Assembly: GCA_035550975.1 (NCBI GenBank)
Contig: DASZOC010000013.1
Coordinates: 1 to 64,000 of the forward strand
Reading direction: 5' to 3'
Length of the DNA: 64,000 nt
DNA from: DASZOC01 sp035550975
GTDB lineage: Bacteria > Actinomycetota > CADDZG01 > WHSQ01
The notes under the pieces are model-generated. The model worked only from the letters and a program-made list of their open reading frames with translations. It was not told where the DNA came from and searched no databases. This document shows, one piece after another, positions 16,412-24,576 of the stretch (its first letter is position 1; the number at the start of each line of letters is the position of its first letter). A program made the position numbers and the translations under genes.

Positions 16412-17110
16412 ATGAAGCTGCCGCTCATCGCTGCCGCCACCGTGGTGCTTCTGACCGGGGCGTGCGGCATGCCACGGGACCCTGAAGGGACGCTCGATCG
16501 GGTGCGCGGCGGGACGATGCGCGTCGGGGTTACCACCGCAGATCCGTTCGTCGTGATGGAAGGCGACGAACCCTCCGGCGGAGTGGAAGTGAAGTTGGTC
16601 GAAGAGCTGGCGGCAGAGCTCGATGCCGAGATCGAGTGGTTCCACGGCTCGCAGGAGGAGCTGTTCGCAGCGCTGGAGGTCCGGGAGTTGGATCTGGTGA
16701 TCGGCGGATTCACGCGGACGAACCCGTGGTCTTCGAAGGTCGCGCTCACGCACCCGTATCTCACGACTTTCATCGGTGTGGGGGTGCCGGACCAAGAGGA
16801 CGTCGGGGAAGACATCTCCGGGACGGTAGTGGCGGTCGAGGCAGGCACGGTCGCGGCAGGCCTGCTGAAGGAAACGGATGCCGAGGTCGTGCGCGTGGAC
16901 GACATCGCGACCGCCGAAGGAGCCGCGGCCGTCGAGAACTGGTTGTTCGACAACCTCGAGCTCTACGACACTCGGGTTCGCCTCACCGAGTCCGACCACG
17001 TGATGGCGGTGCAAGTAGGCGAGAACGCATGGCTGACGACGGTCGAGCGCTTCCTGCTGGAGCGCCACGAGCGGATCGAGGAGCTGCTGGAAGAAGAGGG
17101 GACGCTATGA
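16412..17110 (+). CDS. Orphan solute-binding lipoprotein (SBP_bac_3-like)
   Basis: 232 residues from the ATG at 16412 (a TTG at 16403 is also possible). The N-terminus is a lipoprotein signal with lipobox LTGAC. The mature part resembles type-2 amino-acid binding proteins: GTMRVGVTTADPFVVME, then LVEELAAELDAEIEWF, LDLVIGGFTRTNPW and VALTHPYL. It is shorter than most such proteins. No permease or ATPase is beside it; instead its stop overlaps (ATGA) the start of a CDF metal exporter, so its ligand and partner are unclear. Confidence 0.8.
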   Translation: MKLPLIAAATVVLLTGACGMPRDPEGTLDRVRGGTMRVGVTTADPFVVMEGDEPSGGVEVKLVEELAAELDAEIEWFHGSQEELFAALEVRELDLVIGGFTRTNPWSSKVALTHPYLTTFIGVGVPDQEDVGEDISGTVVAVEAGTVAAGLLKETDAEVVRVDDIATAEGAAAVENWLFDNLELYDTRVRLTESDHVMAVQVGENAWLTTVERFLLERHERIEELLEEEGTL

Positions 17111-18102
17111 CGATCTCGACGCGGTTCGAGATGCCGCCCGAGAAAGAACGCCTCTACGCAAAGGCCACGCGGCTCGAATGGATCACCCTGATCTATCTCA
17201 GCTCCGCGGTGTTCTTCATCTATCTCACGATGGGCTCGTCCCAGGCGATGAAGGCCGCGTGGCTGGAGGACCTCTTGAGCCTCACACCCTCCGCCGCGTT
17301 CCTGGTCGCAGCGCGTTTCCGGAACCGACCTCCGAACGAGAAGTTCCCGTACGGGTTCCATCGGTCGATATCCATAGCGTTCCTGTGCGCGTCGGTGGCG
17401 TTGACGCTCATGGGGATCTTCATCTTGTTCGATTCCGTGATGAAGCTGATCTCGTTCGAGCACCCGTCCATCGGGACCGTTCAGCCCTTCGGCCAGCCGA
17501 TCTGGCTCGGGTGGTTCATGCTGCCGGCGTTGCTGTGGAGCGCCATCCCGGCGGCGATCCTCGGGCGGGTCAAGCTGCCGCTCGCGGCGCAGCTCCACGA
17601 CAAGGTCCTGCACGCCGACGCCAAGATGAACAAGGCCGACTGGCTCACCGCCAGCGCTGCCATGGTCGGCGTGATCGGGATCGGGCTGGGGCTCTGGTGG
17701 CTCGATCCCATCGCAGCGATCGTGATCTCGGTGGACATCCTCCACGACGGATGGGAGAACCTACGAGCGGTCATCTCGGACCTCATGGACAGCAGGCCGC
17801 AGTCGGTCGATCACTCGTCGGTCGACCCGTTGATGGCGCGCGTCGAGAACGAGCTGCTTGCGATGCCGTGGGTGCGAGAGGCGCGCGTCCGGCTGCGCGA
17901 AGAGGGGCACGTCTACTTCGGCGAGGCGGTCGTGGTGCCGTCGCGCCAGGACGGACTGGTCGAGAACATCAAGCGGGCGCAAGAGCACCTGCGGTCGCTC
18001 GACTGGAAGCTGCATGAGATCGTGATCATGCCGGTGACAGACCTGCAGCACGACGAGCTCGTGCGGGACGAAGCTAACTCGCTGCGCGCGCCTTCTTCGT
18101 GA
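17107..18102 (+). CDS. Cation diffusion facilitator (CDF) family transporter
   Basis: 331 residues from an ATG that overlaps the lipoprotein gene's stop. Five to six membrane segments lie between residues 20 and 235, followed by a cytoplasmic C-terminal domain ending in the VRLREEGHVYFGEAVV fold typical of CDFs. TM2 carries AWLEDLLS and the TM5 region KMNKADWLT, where the family's metal-binding D/H residues sit; the TM2 pattern departs from the usual H/D-x-x-x-D. Likely a proton-driven divalent cation exporter. The 3' end overlaps uvrA by 29 bases, convergently. Confidence 0.88.
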   Translation: MTISTRFEMPPEKERLYAKATRLEWITLIYLSSAVFFIYLTMGSSQAMKAAWLEDLLSLTPSAAFLVAARFRNRPPNEKFPYGFHRSISIAFLCASVALTLMGIFILFDSVMKLISFEHPSIGTVQPFGQPIWLGWFMLPALLWSAIPAAILGRVKLPLAAQLHDKVLHADAKMNKADWLTASAAMVGVIGIGLGLWWLDPIAAIVISVDILHDGWENLRAVISDLMDSRPQSVDHSSVDPLMARVENELLAMPWVREARVRLREEGHVYFGEAVVVPSRQDGLVENIKRAQEHLRSLDWKLHEIVIMPVTDLQHDELVRDEANSLRAPSS

Positions 18103-21025
18103 CGGGACGGCGAGCCTTCGCCGCGGCGGCCGCGCGCTTCTTCGGCGTCTTCTTCCCCGTCGTGACCTTCTCGTCCATCTTGAGCAGGGGCCTGAGAAAC
18201 TCGCCCGTGTAGCTGCCTTCGGCGGCGGCGACCTCCTCGGGCGTACCGAGCGCAACGATTTCGCCCCCACCGGCCCCCCCACCGGGGCCGAGATCGATGA
18301 GGTGGTCGGCCGTCTTGATCACGTCGAGGTTGTGCTCGATCACGACGACGGTGTTTCCCTGGTCGACGAGCCGGTGCAAGACGCCGAGCAGCTTGTGAAC
18401 GTCGTCGAAGTGCAACCCCGTCGTCGGTTCGTCGAGGATGTAGAGGGTCTTGCCGGTCGATCGCTTCGACAGCTCCGTCGACAGCTTGACGCGCTGAGCC
18501 TCACCTCCGGACAACGTCGGAGCCGGCTGTCCCAGCTTTATGTAGCCGAGGCCGACGTCGCGCAACGTCGTCATGTGCCGGGCGATCGGAGGGATCGCAG
18601 CGAAGAACTCGCACGCTTCCGCAACGCTCATGTCCAGCACCTCTGAGATGTTCTTGCCCTTGAACCGCACCTCGAGCGTCTCGCGGTTGTAACGCTTGCC
18701 CTTGCAGACCTCGCACGGTACGTAGACGTCCGGGAGGAAGTGCATCTCTATCTTGATCGTCCCCTCGCCTGCGCACGCCTCGCAGCGGCCCCCACGCACG
18801 TTGAAGGAGAACCGCCCCGGCTGGTAGCCGCGACGCTTCGCATCGGGCGTCTTGGCGAAGAGCTTCCGGATGTGGTCGAACACGCCGGTGTAGGTGGCGG
18901 CGTTCGAGCGGGGCGTCCGACCGATGGGGCTCTGGTCGATGTCGATGACCTTGTCGACGAGGTCGAGGCCTTCGATGCGCTTGTGCTTGCCGGCCACCAA
19001 GCGCGCGTTGCGGTTGAGCCGCTGGTGCACGGCCCGATACAGCACGTCGTTCACCAGCGTCGACTTGCCCGAGCCCGAGACCCCCGTGACGGACACGAAG
19101 CAACCGAGCGGGATCGCGACATCGATGTTCTTCAGGTTGTGCTGCCGCGCCCCCCTGACGACGAGGCTTTCTCCCGTACCGCGACGCCGCGTCTCCGGTA
19201 CGTCGATGCCGCGCCGCCCGGCGAGGTAGTCGCCGGTGACGGAGCGGGGCTCTTTCATGAGGTCGGCGAGCGACCCGGAGTGAACGATCTCTCCCCCGCT
19301 CGCACCGGCTCCCGGCCCGATATCTACGACGTGGTCGGCCACCCTGATCGTGTCCTCGTCGTGCTCGACCACGATCAAGGTGTTGCCGAGGTTGCGCAGC
19401 CTGATCAGCGTGTCGATCAAGCGCCTGTTGTCGCGCTGGTGCAATCCGATCGACGGCTCGTCGAGGATGTAGAGAACCCCGACGAGGCCCGAACCGATCT
19501 GCGTTGCGAGGCGGATCCGTTGCGCTTCGCCACCCGCGAGCGTCGCGGCCCCCCGCCCCAGCGTCAGGTAATCGAGCCCCACGTCGAGCAGGAAACGAAG
19601 ACGCTCGTGGATCTCCTTGAGCACGGCTTCGGCGATCGTCGCTTCCCTGTCGTTGAGCTCGACCTGGCGCAGGAAGTTGTCGACCTCCTCGATGCACAGC
19701 TCGCAGACGTCGAAGATGTTCTTGCCCCCGACCGTCACCGCGAGCGACTCCGGCTTCAGCCGCGAGCCCTTGCACTCGGGACATGGGACCTCGCGGAAGT
19801 ACTGCTCGTAGCGCTCACGCGCGTAGTCCGAGTCGGTGTCTTCGCGGCGCCGTTCCAACCAGCTGATGACGCCTTCGAACTCCGTCCAGTAGGAGCGGAT
19901 CCGGTTGAACCGGTTGCGGTACCGAACGTGGATCTGCCTGTCGTCGGAGCCATACAGGATCGTGTCTTGCGCTTTCTGCGGCAGCTTCACGAACGGAACA
20001 TTCGTCTTGAAGCCGAACTCCTTGGCGGCAGACTCGATCAAGCGGTCGAAGTACTGCGTGGTGCGCGAGCTCCACGGGGCGACCGCACCTTCGTCGAGTG
20101 TCAGGTCGGGATCGGGGACGACGAGGTCGGGATCGACTTCGAGGTGCGTCCCGAGACCGTCGCACCGCACGCAAGCGCCGTACGGCGAGTTGAACGAGAA
20201 GTTCCTCGGCGCCAGCTCGTCGAAGCTGATCCCGCACTCGAGGCAGGCGAAGTGCTGGCTGAACAAGATGTCCTCTGCGTCACCATCGACCAGCTCGATA
20301 GCGGCGGTCCCCTCGGCGAGCTTCAAGGCCGTCTCGATCGAGTCGGTCAAACGGCTGCCCATGTCGGGCTTCAGCACCAACCGGTCGACGATGACGTCGA
20401 TGTCGTGCTGGAAGTAACGATCGAGCTTGATCTTTTCCGACAGCTCTCGCACCTCGCCGTCGACGCGCGCGCGCACGAACCCTCTGCGGGCGAGGTCCTC
20501 GAACAGCGTCGTGAACTCGCCCTTGCGCGTGCGAACGATCGGTGCCAGCACCTGGAAGCGCGTTCCCTCCGGCATCTGCAGGATCTGGTCGACGATCTGC
20601 TCCGGCGTCTGACGGGCGATCGCACGGCCGCAGTTGTGACAGTGCGGTCGACCGATCCGAGCGAACAACAGACGCAGGTAGTCGTAGATCTCGGTGATGG
20701 TCCCGACGGTCGAGCGCGGGTTGCGAGACGCCGACTTCTGGTCGATCGAGATGGCCGGCGAGAGCCCCTCGATGAAATCGACCTCCGGCTTGTCCATCTG
20801 CCCCAGGAACTGACGCGCGTACGCCGACAACGACTCGACGTAGCGGCGTTGCCCCTCCGCATAGATCGTGTCGAAAGCCAGCGACGACTTGCCCGACCCG
20901 GAGATCCCGGTGAACACGATCAACGAGTCGCGCGGAAGCTCCAGACTGACGTCTTTGAGATTGTGCTCGCGGGCACCCCGGATCACCAGGGAGCCGGTCG
21001 ACCCTCCGGCCGGGGTTCCAGGCAT
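18074..21025 (-). CDS. uvrA: UvrABC excinuclease subunit A
   Basis: 983 residues. Two ABC-type ATPase halves with Walker A GISGSGKSS near residue 40 and GVSGSGKST near 660; the signature segments are LAGGEAQRI and LSGGEAQRV. Zinc-binding CxxC pairs are visible (HCHNCG; LECGIS; CxxC in the EACAGEGT and VPCEVCKGK regions). The last about 30 residues are a Lys/Arg/Ala-rich tail, common in high-GC Gram-positives. UvrA scans DNA for bulky lesions and loads UvrB, which is encoded 5.5 kb away. No clear SOS box is seen upstream. Confidence 0.98.
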   Translation of the reverse strand: MPGTPAGGSTGSLVIRGAREHNLKDVSLELPRDSLIVFTGISGSGKSSLAFDTIYAEGQRRYVESLSAYARQFLGQMDKPEVDFIEGLSPAISIDQKSASRNPRSTVGTITEIYDYLRLLFARIGRPHCHNCGRAIARQTPEQIVDQILQMPEGTRFQVLAPIVRTRKGEFTTLFEDLARRGFVRARVDGEVRELSEKIKLDRYFQHDIDVIVDRLVLKPDMGSRLTDSIETALKLAEGTAAIELVDGDAEDILFSQHFACLECGISFDELAPRNFSFNSPYGACVRCDGLGTHLEVDPDLVVPDPDLTLDEGAVAPWSSRTTQYFDRLIESAAKEFGFKTNVPFVKLPQKAQDTILYGSDDRQIHVRYRNRFNRIRSYWTEFEGVISWLERRREDTDSDYARERYEQYFREVPCPECKGSRLKPESLAVTVGGKNIFDVCELCIEEVDNFLRQVELNDREATIAEAVLKEIHERLRFLLDVGLDYLTLGRGAATLAGGEAQRIRLATQIGSGLVGVLYILDEPSIGLHQRDNRRLIDTLIRLRNLGNTLIVVEHDEDTIRVADHVVDIGPGAGASGGEIVHSGSLADLMKEPRSVTGDYLAGRRGIDVPETRRRGTGESLVVRGARQHNLKNIDVAIPLGCFVSVTGVSGSGKSTLVNDVLYRAVHQRLNRNARLVAGKHKRIEGLDLVDKVIDIDQSPIGRTPRSNAATYTGVFDHIRKLFAKTPDAKRRGYQPGRFSFNVRGGRCEACAGEGTIKIEMHFLPDVYVPCEVCKGKRYNRETLEVRFKGKNISEVLDMSVAEACEFFAAIPPIARHMTTLRDVGLGYIKLGQPAPTLSGGEAQRVKLSTELSKRSTGKTLYILDEPTTGLHFDDVHKLLGVLHRLVDQGNTVVVIEHNLDVIKTADHLIDLGPGGGAGGGEIVALGTPEEVAAAEGSYTGEFLRPLLKMDEKVTTGKKTPKKRAAAAAKARRPVTKKARAAS

Positions 21026-21108
21026 CTAGAGGATGCTAAACGACGTCCTTGTAACTTCTATTTCGGGCGGCTCGAGGCCGGCCGCGAAGGAGGCGTGGCC
21101 GACCCGGC

Positions 21109-21939
21109 CTAGCGGAACCTTCCCCTCAGGGCGATGACGTTGCGGACGTAACGCCTCTGGCCGCGATCGAGCCGCTTTCCGACATTGCCGGGACCGGAGT
21201 AGTAGCCGGCCAGCGCCCGCTTGACGGAACTCATCGTGCCCAACAGGTGGCGCAGGTACATGACCCCCAAGTGGACGTTGTCGTCGGACGATCGGATGCG
21301 GAGGTGGTGACCGCCCCCGTCGAGGAACCGGTTGACCCAGCGCGCCGTCGCAGGCATGACCTGCATGACGCCGACGGCGCCCGCCGACGAGCGGACGTCC
21401 TGTTGCCACCCACTCTCCTGCCACGCCACAGCTTTGACGAGCGCAGGATCGACGCCGTGGGCGCGCGCCTGGCGGTCGAGCGACGCGGCTATCGAACTCG
21501 TCGGCGCGGGGGCGGGAGCGCTTGACCGGCCCGAGCCCGCGGGCACCTTGAGCTTGGTACCTATCGTGATGAGGTTCGGGTCGCGTATCCGGTTCGACCT
21601 GGTGAGCGAGCCGACCGTCGTGCCGTAGCGGTGCGCGATCGCGGACAGCGTCTCACCCGCGCGCACGACGTGGATCGAGCTCGTCCTAACGCGACCTGGG
21701 ACGCGCAACCGTTGTCCGGCTACGACGAGATTGGGATCGCCGAGCCGATTGAGGCGAACCAAGCGAGCGACCGTCGTGCGGTGTTTGGCCGCGATCCCGG
21801 AGAGGTTCTCTCCGCGGCGGACGAGATACGTCCCGCCCTGAGCGGGTCCTGCCACGGTCAGCGACGCGGCGGTAGCCACGACCACCGGCCCGCGGCGTTT
21901 CGGCCGCGGCTTGAGATGACGACCTCGGTACCGCAACAT
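21109..21939 (-). CDS. Secreted LysM-containing lytic transglycosylase
   Basis: 276 residues from the ATG at 21939, which has GGAGG seven bases upstream; the open frame runs to 21978 without one. A basic N-terminus and a hydrophobic signal (VVVATAASLTVAGPAQG) are followed by two LysM domains (about 36-80 and 87-130) with YLVRRGENLSGIAA and HVVRAGETLSAIAH. After a Pro/Ala linker comes an SLT domain (about 150-276) with catalytic Glu in AWQESGW and the GVMQVMP motif. It should cleave peptidoglycan glycan strands outside the membrane. Confidence 0.92.
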   Translation of the reverse strand: MLRYRGRHLKPRPKRRGPVVVATAASLTVAGPAQGGTYLVRRGENLSGIAAKHRTTVARLVRLNRLGDPNLVVAGQRLRVPGRVRTSSIHVVRAGETLSAIAHRYGTTVGSLTRSNRIRDPNLITIGTKLKVPAGSGRSSAPAPAPTSSIAASLDRQARAHGVDPALVKAVAWQESGWQQDVRSSAGAVGVMQVMPATARWVNRFLDGGGHHLRIRSSDDNVHLGVMYLRHLLGTMSSVKRALAGYYSGPGNVGKRLDRGQRRYVRNVIALRGRFR

Positions 21940-22029
21940 GCGAGTCCTCCAGTCACAGAAGATGCCAGAACATAACAAAGTTCACAGGAGGGACACCCCC
22001 GGCGAACCCGAGTGGCTGGATAGGCTGCC

Positions 22030-23193
22030 GTGGTGCCCGACCTCGCCTCCTACCGTTCCGAGTTCCCGATCCTGGCGGAGCGGACCTACCTGATATCGGC
22101 CTCGCTCGGGCCGCTGTCGCTGCGGACGCTGGCGGCGGCGCAGGAGCACCTCGACCTGTGGGGGCGCCTCGGCCCGGAGGAACTGTGGGGAGACCACGGC
22201 CTTCCGAAGCTGCAGGAGTGCCGGGAGCGGTTCGCGCGGCTGATCGGAGCCGACGTCGACGAGGTCGCGATCGTCCCGTCGGTCTCGTCCGGGCTCTCTT
22301 CTATCGCGACCTGCCTGGACCTAGCCGCGCGGCCGAAGATCGTGCTCTCCGAGATGGACTTCCCGACGAACCACTACGTGTGGCGAGCCCAGGAGCGGCG
22401 GGGAGCAAAGCTCGACGTCGTGGCTTCTGCCGATCGGATCCACCTCGACGAGTCCGACGTCGCTGCGAGGGTAGACGGCCAGACGGCCGCGGTGAACGTG
22501 AACCGGGTGCTGTTCGAGTCCTCTTACATCGTCGACCTGGAACCGATCGTCCATGCGGCGCACGAGGCCGGCGCCCTCGTCGTCGTCGACGACTTCCACG
22601 GTGCCGGCGTCGTGCCGGTCGACGTTCACGCTCTCGACGTGGACTTCTATCTGACGGGCGCACTGAAGTGGCTCCTCGGGGGGCAGGGCCTCGCGTTCCT
22701 CTACTGCCGCCGCGACCTCATCGAGCGGATGGACCCGTTGGTCGTCGGTTGGTTCGGGACGAAGGACCCGTTCGAGTTCGACCGTTCGGGACTGGTGCTA
22801 CGAGACGACGCGCGCAGGTTCGAGACCGGCACCTATACGTTGCCGCAGGCGTGGACTGCCGCGGCGGGGCTCGAGATGATCGAGGAGGTCGGCGTTCCGT
22901 CTATCAGGGGCCGCAACCAGGAACTGACCCGGCAGATCGTCGAGAGGCTGTCGGAGATGGGGCTGGACCTGCTCTCGCCCGAGGAGGACGAGAGGCGCGG
23001 GGGCCTGGTGCGTTTCCGGGTTCCAGGCGGGGTCGAGGGAGCCAAACAGGTGTTGCGGACCTTGTTCGAGCGGGACGTCGTTCTGGACCAGCGCGGCGAC
23101 GCTCTGCGGGTATCGCCGCACTTCTTCAACAACGAAGAAGACCTCGAGCACGCCTTCAACCAGTTGCGTTCGGCGGTCGCCTCAGCGACCTAG
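22030..23193 (+). CDS. Class V aminotransferase (PLP-dependent, kynureninase/desulfurase-like)
   Basis: 387 residues of fold-type I PLP enzyme. The PLP lysine is in LTGALKWLLGG, the Asp that contacts the ring nitrogen in VVVDDFHGAG, and substrate/phosphate contacts in VSSGLSS. The tail has RVSPHFFNNEEDL, as in kynureninase and Csd/SufS relatives. There is no conserved cysteine loop of a desulfurase by eye, so substrate is open. GTG start; two adjacent GTG codons (22030, 22033) are possible. The stop overlaps the DUF5317 stop by four bases on the other strand. Confidence 0.85.
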   Translation: MVPDLASYRSEFPILAERTYLISASLGPLSLRTLAAAQEHLDLWGRLGPEELWGDHGLPKLQECRERFARLIGADVDEVAIVPSVSSGLSSIATCLDLAARPKIVLSEMDFPTNHYVWRAQERRGAKLDVVASADRIHLDESDVAARVDGQTAAVNVNRVLFESSYIVDLEPIVHAAHEAGALVVVDDFHGAGVVPVDVHALDVDFYLTGALKWLLGGQGLAFLYCRRDLIERMDPLVVGWFGTKDPFEFDRSGLVLRDDARRFETGTYTLPQAWTAAAGLEMIEEVGVPSIRGRNQELTRQIVERLSEMGLDLLSPEEDERRGGLVRFRVPGGVEGAKQVLRTLFERDVVLDQRGDALRVSPHFFNNEEDLEHAFNQLRSAVASAT

Positions 23194-23831
23194 CGCGCCT
23201 CGCGGCCGTCCGGTGCCGGGTGGAGCTCCCGCTCCCCGTCGACTGGAGCATCAGGTTCGGATACCGCACTTTCCGCTCCACTCGGCGTCCCGCGCCAGCG
23301 CTCCGGCACCAGCTTCGAGCCGCACACCCCATGGACGAGCACGACGATGCCGATCGCGATCAGGACGTCGCCGATGCTGAAGACGTTGTCCAGGATCGGC
23401 ACCGAGTCGGGTATGGCCCAGATATCGCCGAGGAACTGAAGCTTTGGATCCTGGACTGAAGTCGAGTTGACGAAACCCTCTGTCTCCGTGATCCCAGCGG
23501 AGCGAAGGGCCGCAGGGGTCGCCGGCATTACCCCTCCGTTGGCGGTGATGGCTATCAAGTTCAACGCCGCTCCCAATCCGATGATGAGCATGCCGGGGAT
23601 ACGCCTGTTCATCCACACGAACAGACCAGCGAAGAGGTAGGAGATGAAGTGCAGTGGAACGTGGAGATTCTCGAAAGAATCGGGGAAGATCGAGATGATT
23701 GCGAATTGGATCCCGATGGCAGCCGCCACAGCCCACAGAGCGCGGATCTCGATCTCGGCCAGCCGAGCCAGGCGACCCCCCAACAGCGGAACGGTCAGAA
23801 CGCCAAGGACGAGTGCTGCCATCAGGAACAA
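23190..23831 (-). CDS. DUF5317-family integral membrane protein
   Basis: 213 residues with five or six hydrophobic helices, then a hydrophilic, Glu/Pro-rich tail. The segment LNLIAITANGGVMPATPAAL and the DNVFSIGDVLIAIGIVVL region are hallmarks of DUF5317, common in actinobacteria and Chloroflexi, with no known function. A TTG at 23831 has GGAG six bases upstream; an ATG three codons inside is too far from it. It diverges from the tandem peptide locus. Confidence 0.85.
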   Translation of the reverse strand: MFLMAALVLGVLTVPLLGGRLARLAEIEIRALWAVAAAIGIQFAIISIFPDSFENLHVPLHFISYLFAGLFVWMNRRIPGMLIIGLGAALNLIAITANGGVMPATPAALRSAGITETEGFVNSTSVQDPKLQFLGDIWAIPDSVPILDNVFSIGDVLIAIGIVVLVHGVCGSKLVPERWRGTPSGAESAVSEPDAPVDGERELHPAPDGREAR

Positions 23832-23923
23832 CCGCTTCTCCTATCTCGCCGGCCTGCCAGACGATCGACCCCGCCTGGGACTGCCTTGAGCCGTGCGGTA
23901 GAGGCTAAGCGTTCTAGCCCCAC
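23832..23923. other. Upstream gap between DUF5317 and the peptide repeat
   Basis: A 92-base divergent intergenic region. It must hold the DUF5317 promoter and probably the first peptide-unit promoter, but I find no -35/-10 pair with good spacing. TTGAGC (23886) and TAAGCG are only about 14 bases apart. Confidence 0.4.
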
Positions 23924-24029
23924 ATGACTACGCGGTAAATAGTCCCGCTGGGCTATCGAGTGAATCTCCAGGCGCGCCGATGAGATGTGCAACGGCCCAT
24001 AAGGGGCCACGAAACCCAGGAGGTAGCAC
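23924..24029 (+). promoter_or_regulatory. Conserved leader of peptide unit 1
   Basis: The first 19 bases (ATGACTACGCGGTAAATAG) are identical in both copies. They are followed by a potential hairpin ATAGTCC...GGGCTAT (7 bp in this copy), then AATCTC and GGCGCGCCGATG blocks, a GGCC...GGCC hairpin just before the ribosome site, and AGGAGG. About 80 percent of bases match copy 2. It could be a 5' UTR with a regulatory fold; I cannot match it to a known riboswitch. Confidence 0.5.
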
Positions 24030-24119
24030 ATGAAGTTCCGTCTCTTCCGCATCGCAGTGGCCCTCTCCTCGTTCGCTGCTCTGGCCTCCTCGGTCGGCGC
24101 GAACAACAAGTGGGGCTAA
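24030..24119 (+). CDS. 29-residue exported-type peptide, copy 1
   Basis: ATG with AGGAGG six bases upstream; 29 codons and TAA. The N-terminus is MKFRLFR (four positive charges), then a hydrophobic Ala/Ser/Val core, then SVGA and the last five residues NNKWG. The V-G-A before NNKWG is a good signal-peptidase I site, so a pentapeptide could be released. Copy 2 differs in three of 90 bases, two of them silent (the third is F3L), while the leader differs much more; this indicates selection on the peptide. Not similar to any peptide I know. A signalling peptide is one reading; a small membrane-active (type I toxin-like) peptide is another. Confidence 0.75.
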   Translation: MKFRLFRIAVALSSFAALASSVGANNKWG

Positions 24120-24136
24120 ACAACCCAATCTTCTAA

Positions 24137-24176
24137 GACGAAGGGAGCCTGCCGGCAGCGGCGGGCTCCCTTCGTC
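24137..24176 (+). terminator. 3' hairpin of peptide unit 1
   Basis: GACGAAGGGAGCC pairs perfectly with GGCTCCCTTCGTC (13 bp), extended by TGCC/GGCG. There is no U-run after it. The matching hairpin of unit 2 has different bases that still pair, including C-G to T-A changes at the base of the stem, so the structure is maintained. Terminator or 3'-end stabiliser. Confidence 0.7.
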
Positions 24177-24305
24177 GCGTGCGGGGCACGTCAAGAGGAT
24201 CGCTCATCCAGGTTCGGTCGGATCTTGTCTCGCCACCCGGCCTCAGATCCGGACGCTCCCAAACCCCCGCCACGCAACTCCCGACTAGCTGCCGGATAGT
24301 CGACG

Positions 24306-24412
24306 ATGACTACGCGGTAAATAGCCCACGCGGACTATCGAGTAAATCTCTGGGCGCGCCGATGTGATGTGCAACGGCCGCGAAAAGAGGCCACGACACA
24401 GGAGGTAGCTCC
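24306..24412 (+). promoter_or_regulatory. Conserved leader of peptide unit 2
   Basis: Same blocks as in unit 1: the identical 19-base start, CTATCGAGT, AATCTC, GGCGCGCCGATG, GATGTGCAACGGCC and AGGAGGTAGC. The ATAG...CTAT outer stem is kept but one inner pair becomes a C-A mismatch. The pre-SD GGCC...GGCC pairing is also kept while its loop has changed. Confidence 0.5.
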
Positions 24413-24502
24413 ATGAAGCTCCGTCTCTTCCGCATCGCAGTGGCCCTCTCCTCGTTCGCGGCTCTGGCTTCCTCGGTCGGCGCGAACAACAAGTGGGGCT
24501 AA
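24413..24502 (+). CDS. 29-residue exported-type peptide, copy 2
   Basis: Identical to copy 1 except Leu for Phe at residue 3; starts MKLRLFR and ends SVGA-NNKWG. AGGAGG lies seven bases upstream. It is the copy next to the histidine kinase gene at 24577. Two further base changes relative to copy 1 are silent Ala codons. Same interpretation and uncertainty as for copy 1. Confidence 0.75.
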   Translation: MKLRLFRIAVALSSFAALASSVGANNKWG

Positions 24503-24519
24503 ACAACCCAATCTTCTAA

Positions 24520-24562
24520 GATGAAGGGAGTTCGCCAGAACCGGGGGCGAACTCCCTTCATC
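24520..24562 (+). terminator. 3' hairpin of peptide unit 2, directly before the kinase gene
   Basis: GATGAAGGGAGTTCGCC pairs perfectly with GGCGAACTCCCTTCATC: a 17-bp stem with a nine-base loop and no U-run. Compared with unit 1, several positions have changed on both strands together. It ends four bases before the kinase's AGGGAG ribosome site, so it could act as an attenuator between peptide and kinase. Confidence 0.7.
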
Positions 24563-24576
24563 GCGTAGGGAGACAG

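Larger units (their letters stand above)
23924..24176 (+). repeat. Tandem peptide unit, copy 1 (leader, mini-ORF, hairpin)
   Basis: Copy 1 of a duplicated unit: conserved leader (23924-24029), 29-codon ORF (24030-24119), a conserved 17-base link and a 3' hairpin (24137-24176). The second copy starts 382 bases downstream at 24306. The 129 bases between the units (24177-24305) are not repeated and show no gene. Confidence 0.85.
24306..24562 (+). repeat. Tandem peptide unit, copy 2 (leader, mini-ORF, hairpin)
   Basis: Second copy of the unit: leader 24306-24412, ORF 24413-24502, hairpin 24520-24562. It ends 14 bases before the ATG of a membrane histidine kinase, so any read-through past the hairpin would express the kinase. 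Confidence 0.85.

Noticed and set aside
18740..21112. 790-codon open frame on the plus strand opposite uvrA
   Set aside because: Same reason: a shadow of uvrA with Arg/Asp/Val-rich low-complexity translation and no recognisable motif.
23924..24412. Match of the peptide leaders to a known riboswitch (c-di-GMP, c-di-AMP, preQ1, guanidine)
   Set aside because: None of the conserved core sequences I recall for these classes is present.
23822..24492. Two similar minus-strand frames opposite the tandem peptide units (for example 24310-24492)
   Set aside because: Their similarity only mirrors the duplication. The plus-strand ORFs have good ribosome sites and mostly silent changes, the minus-strand ones do not.
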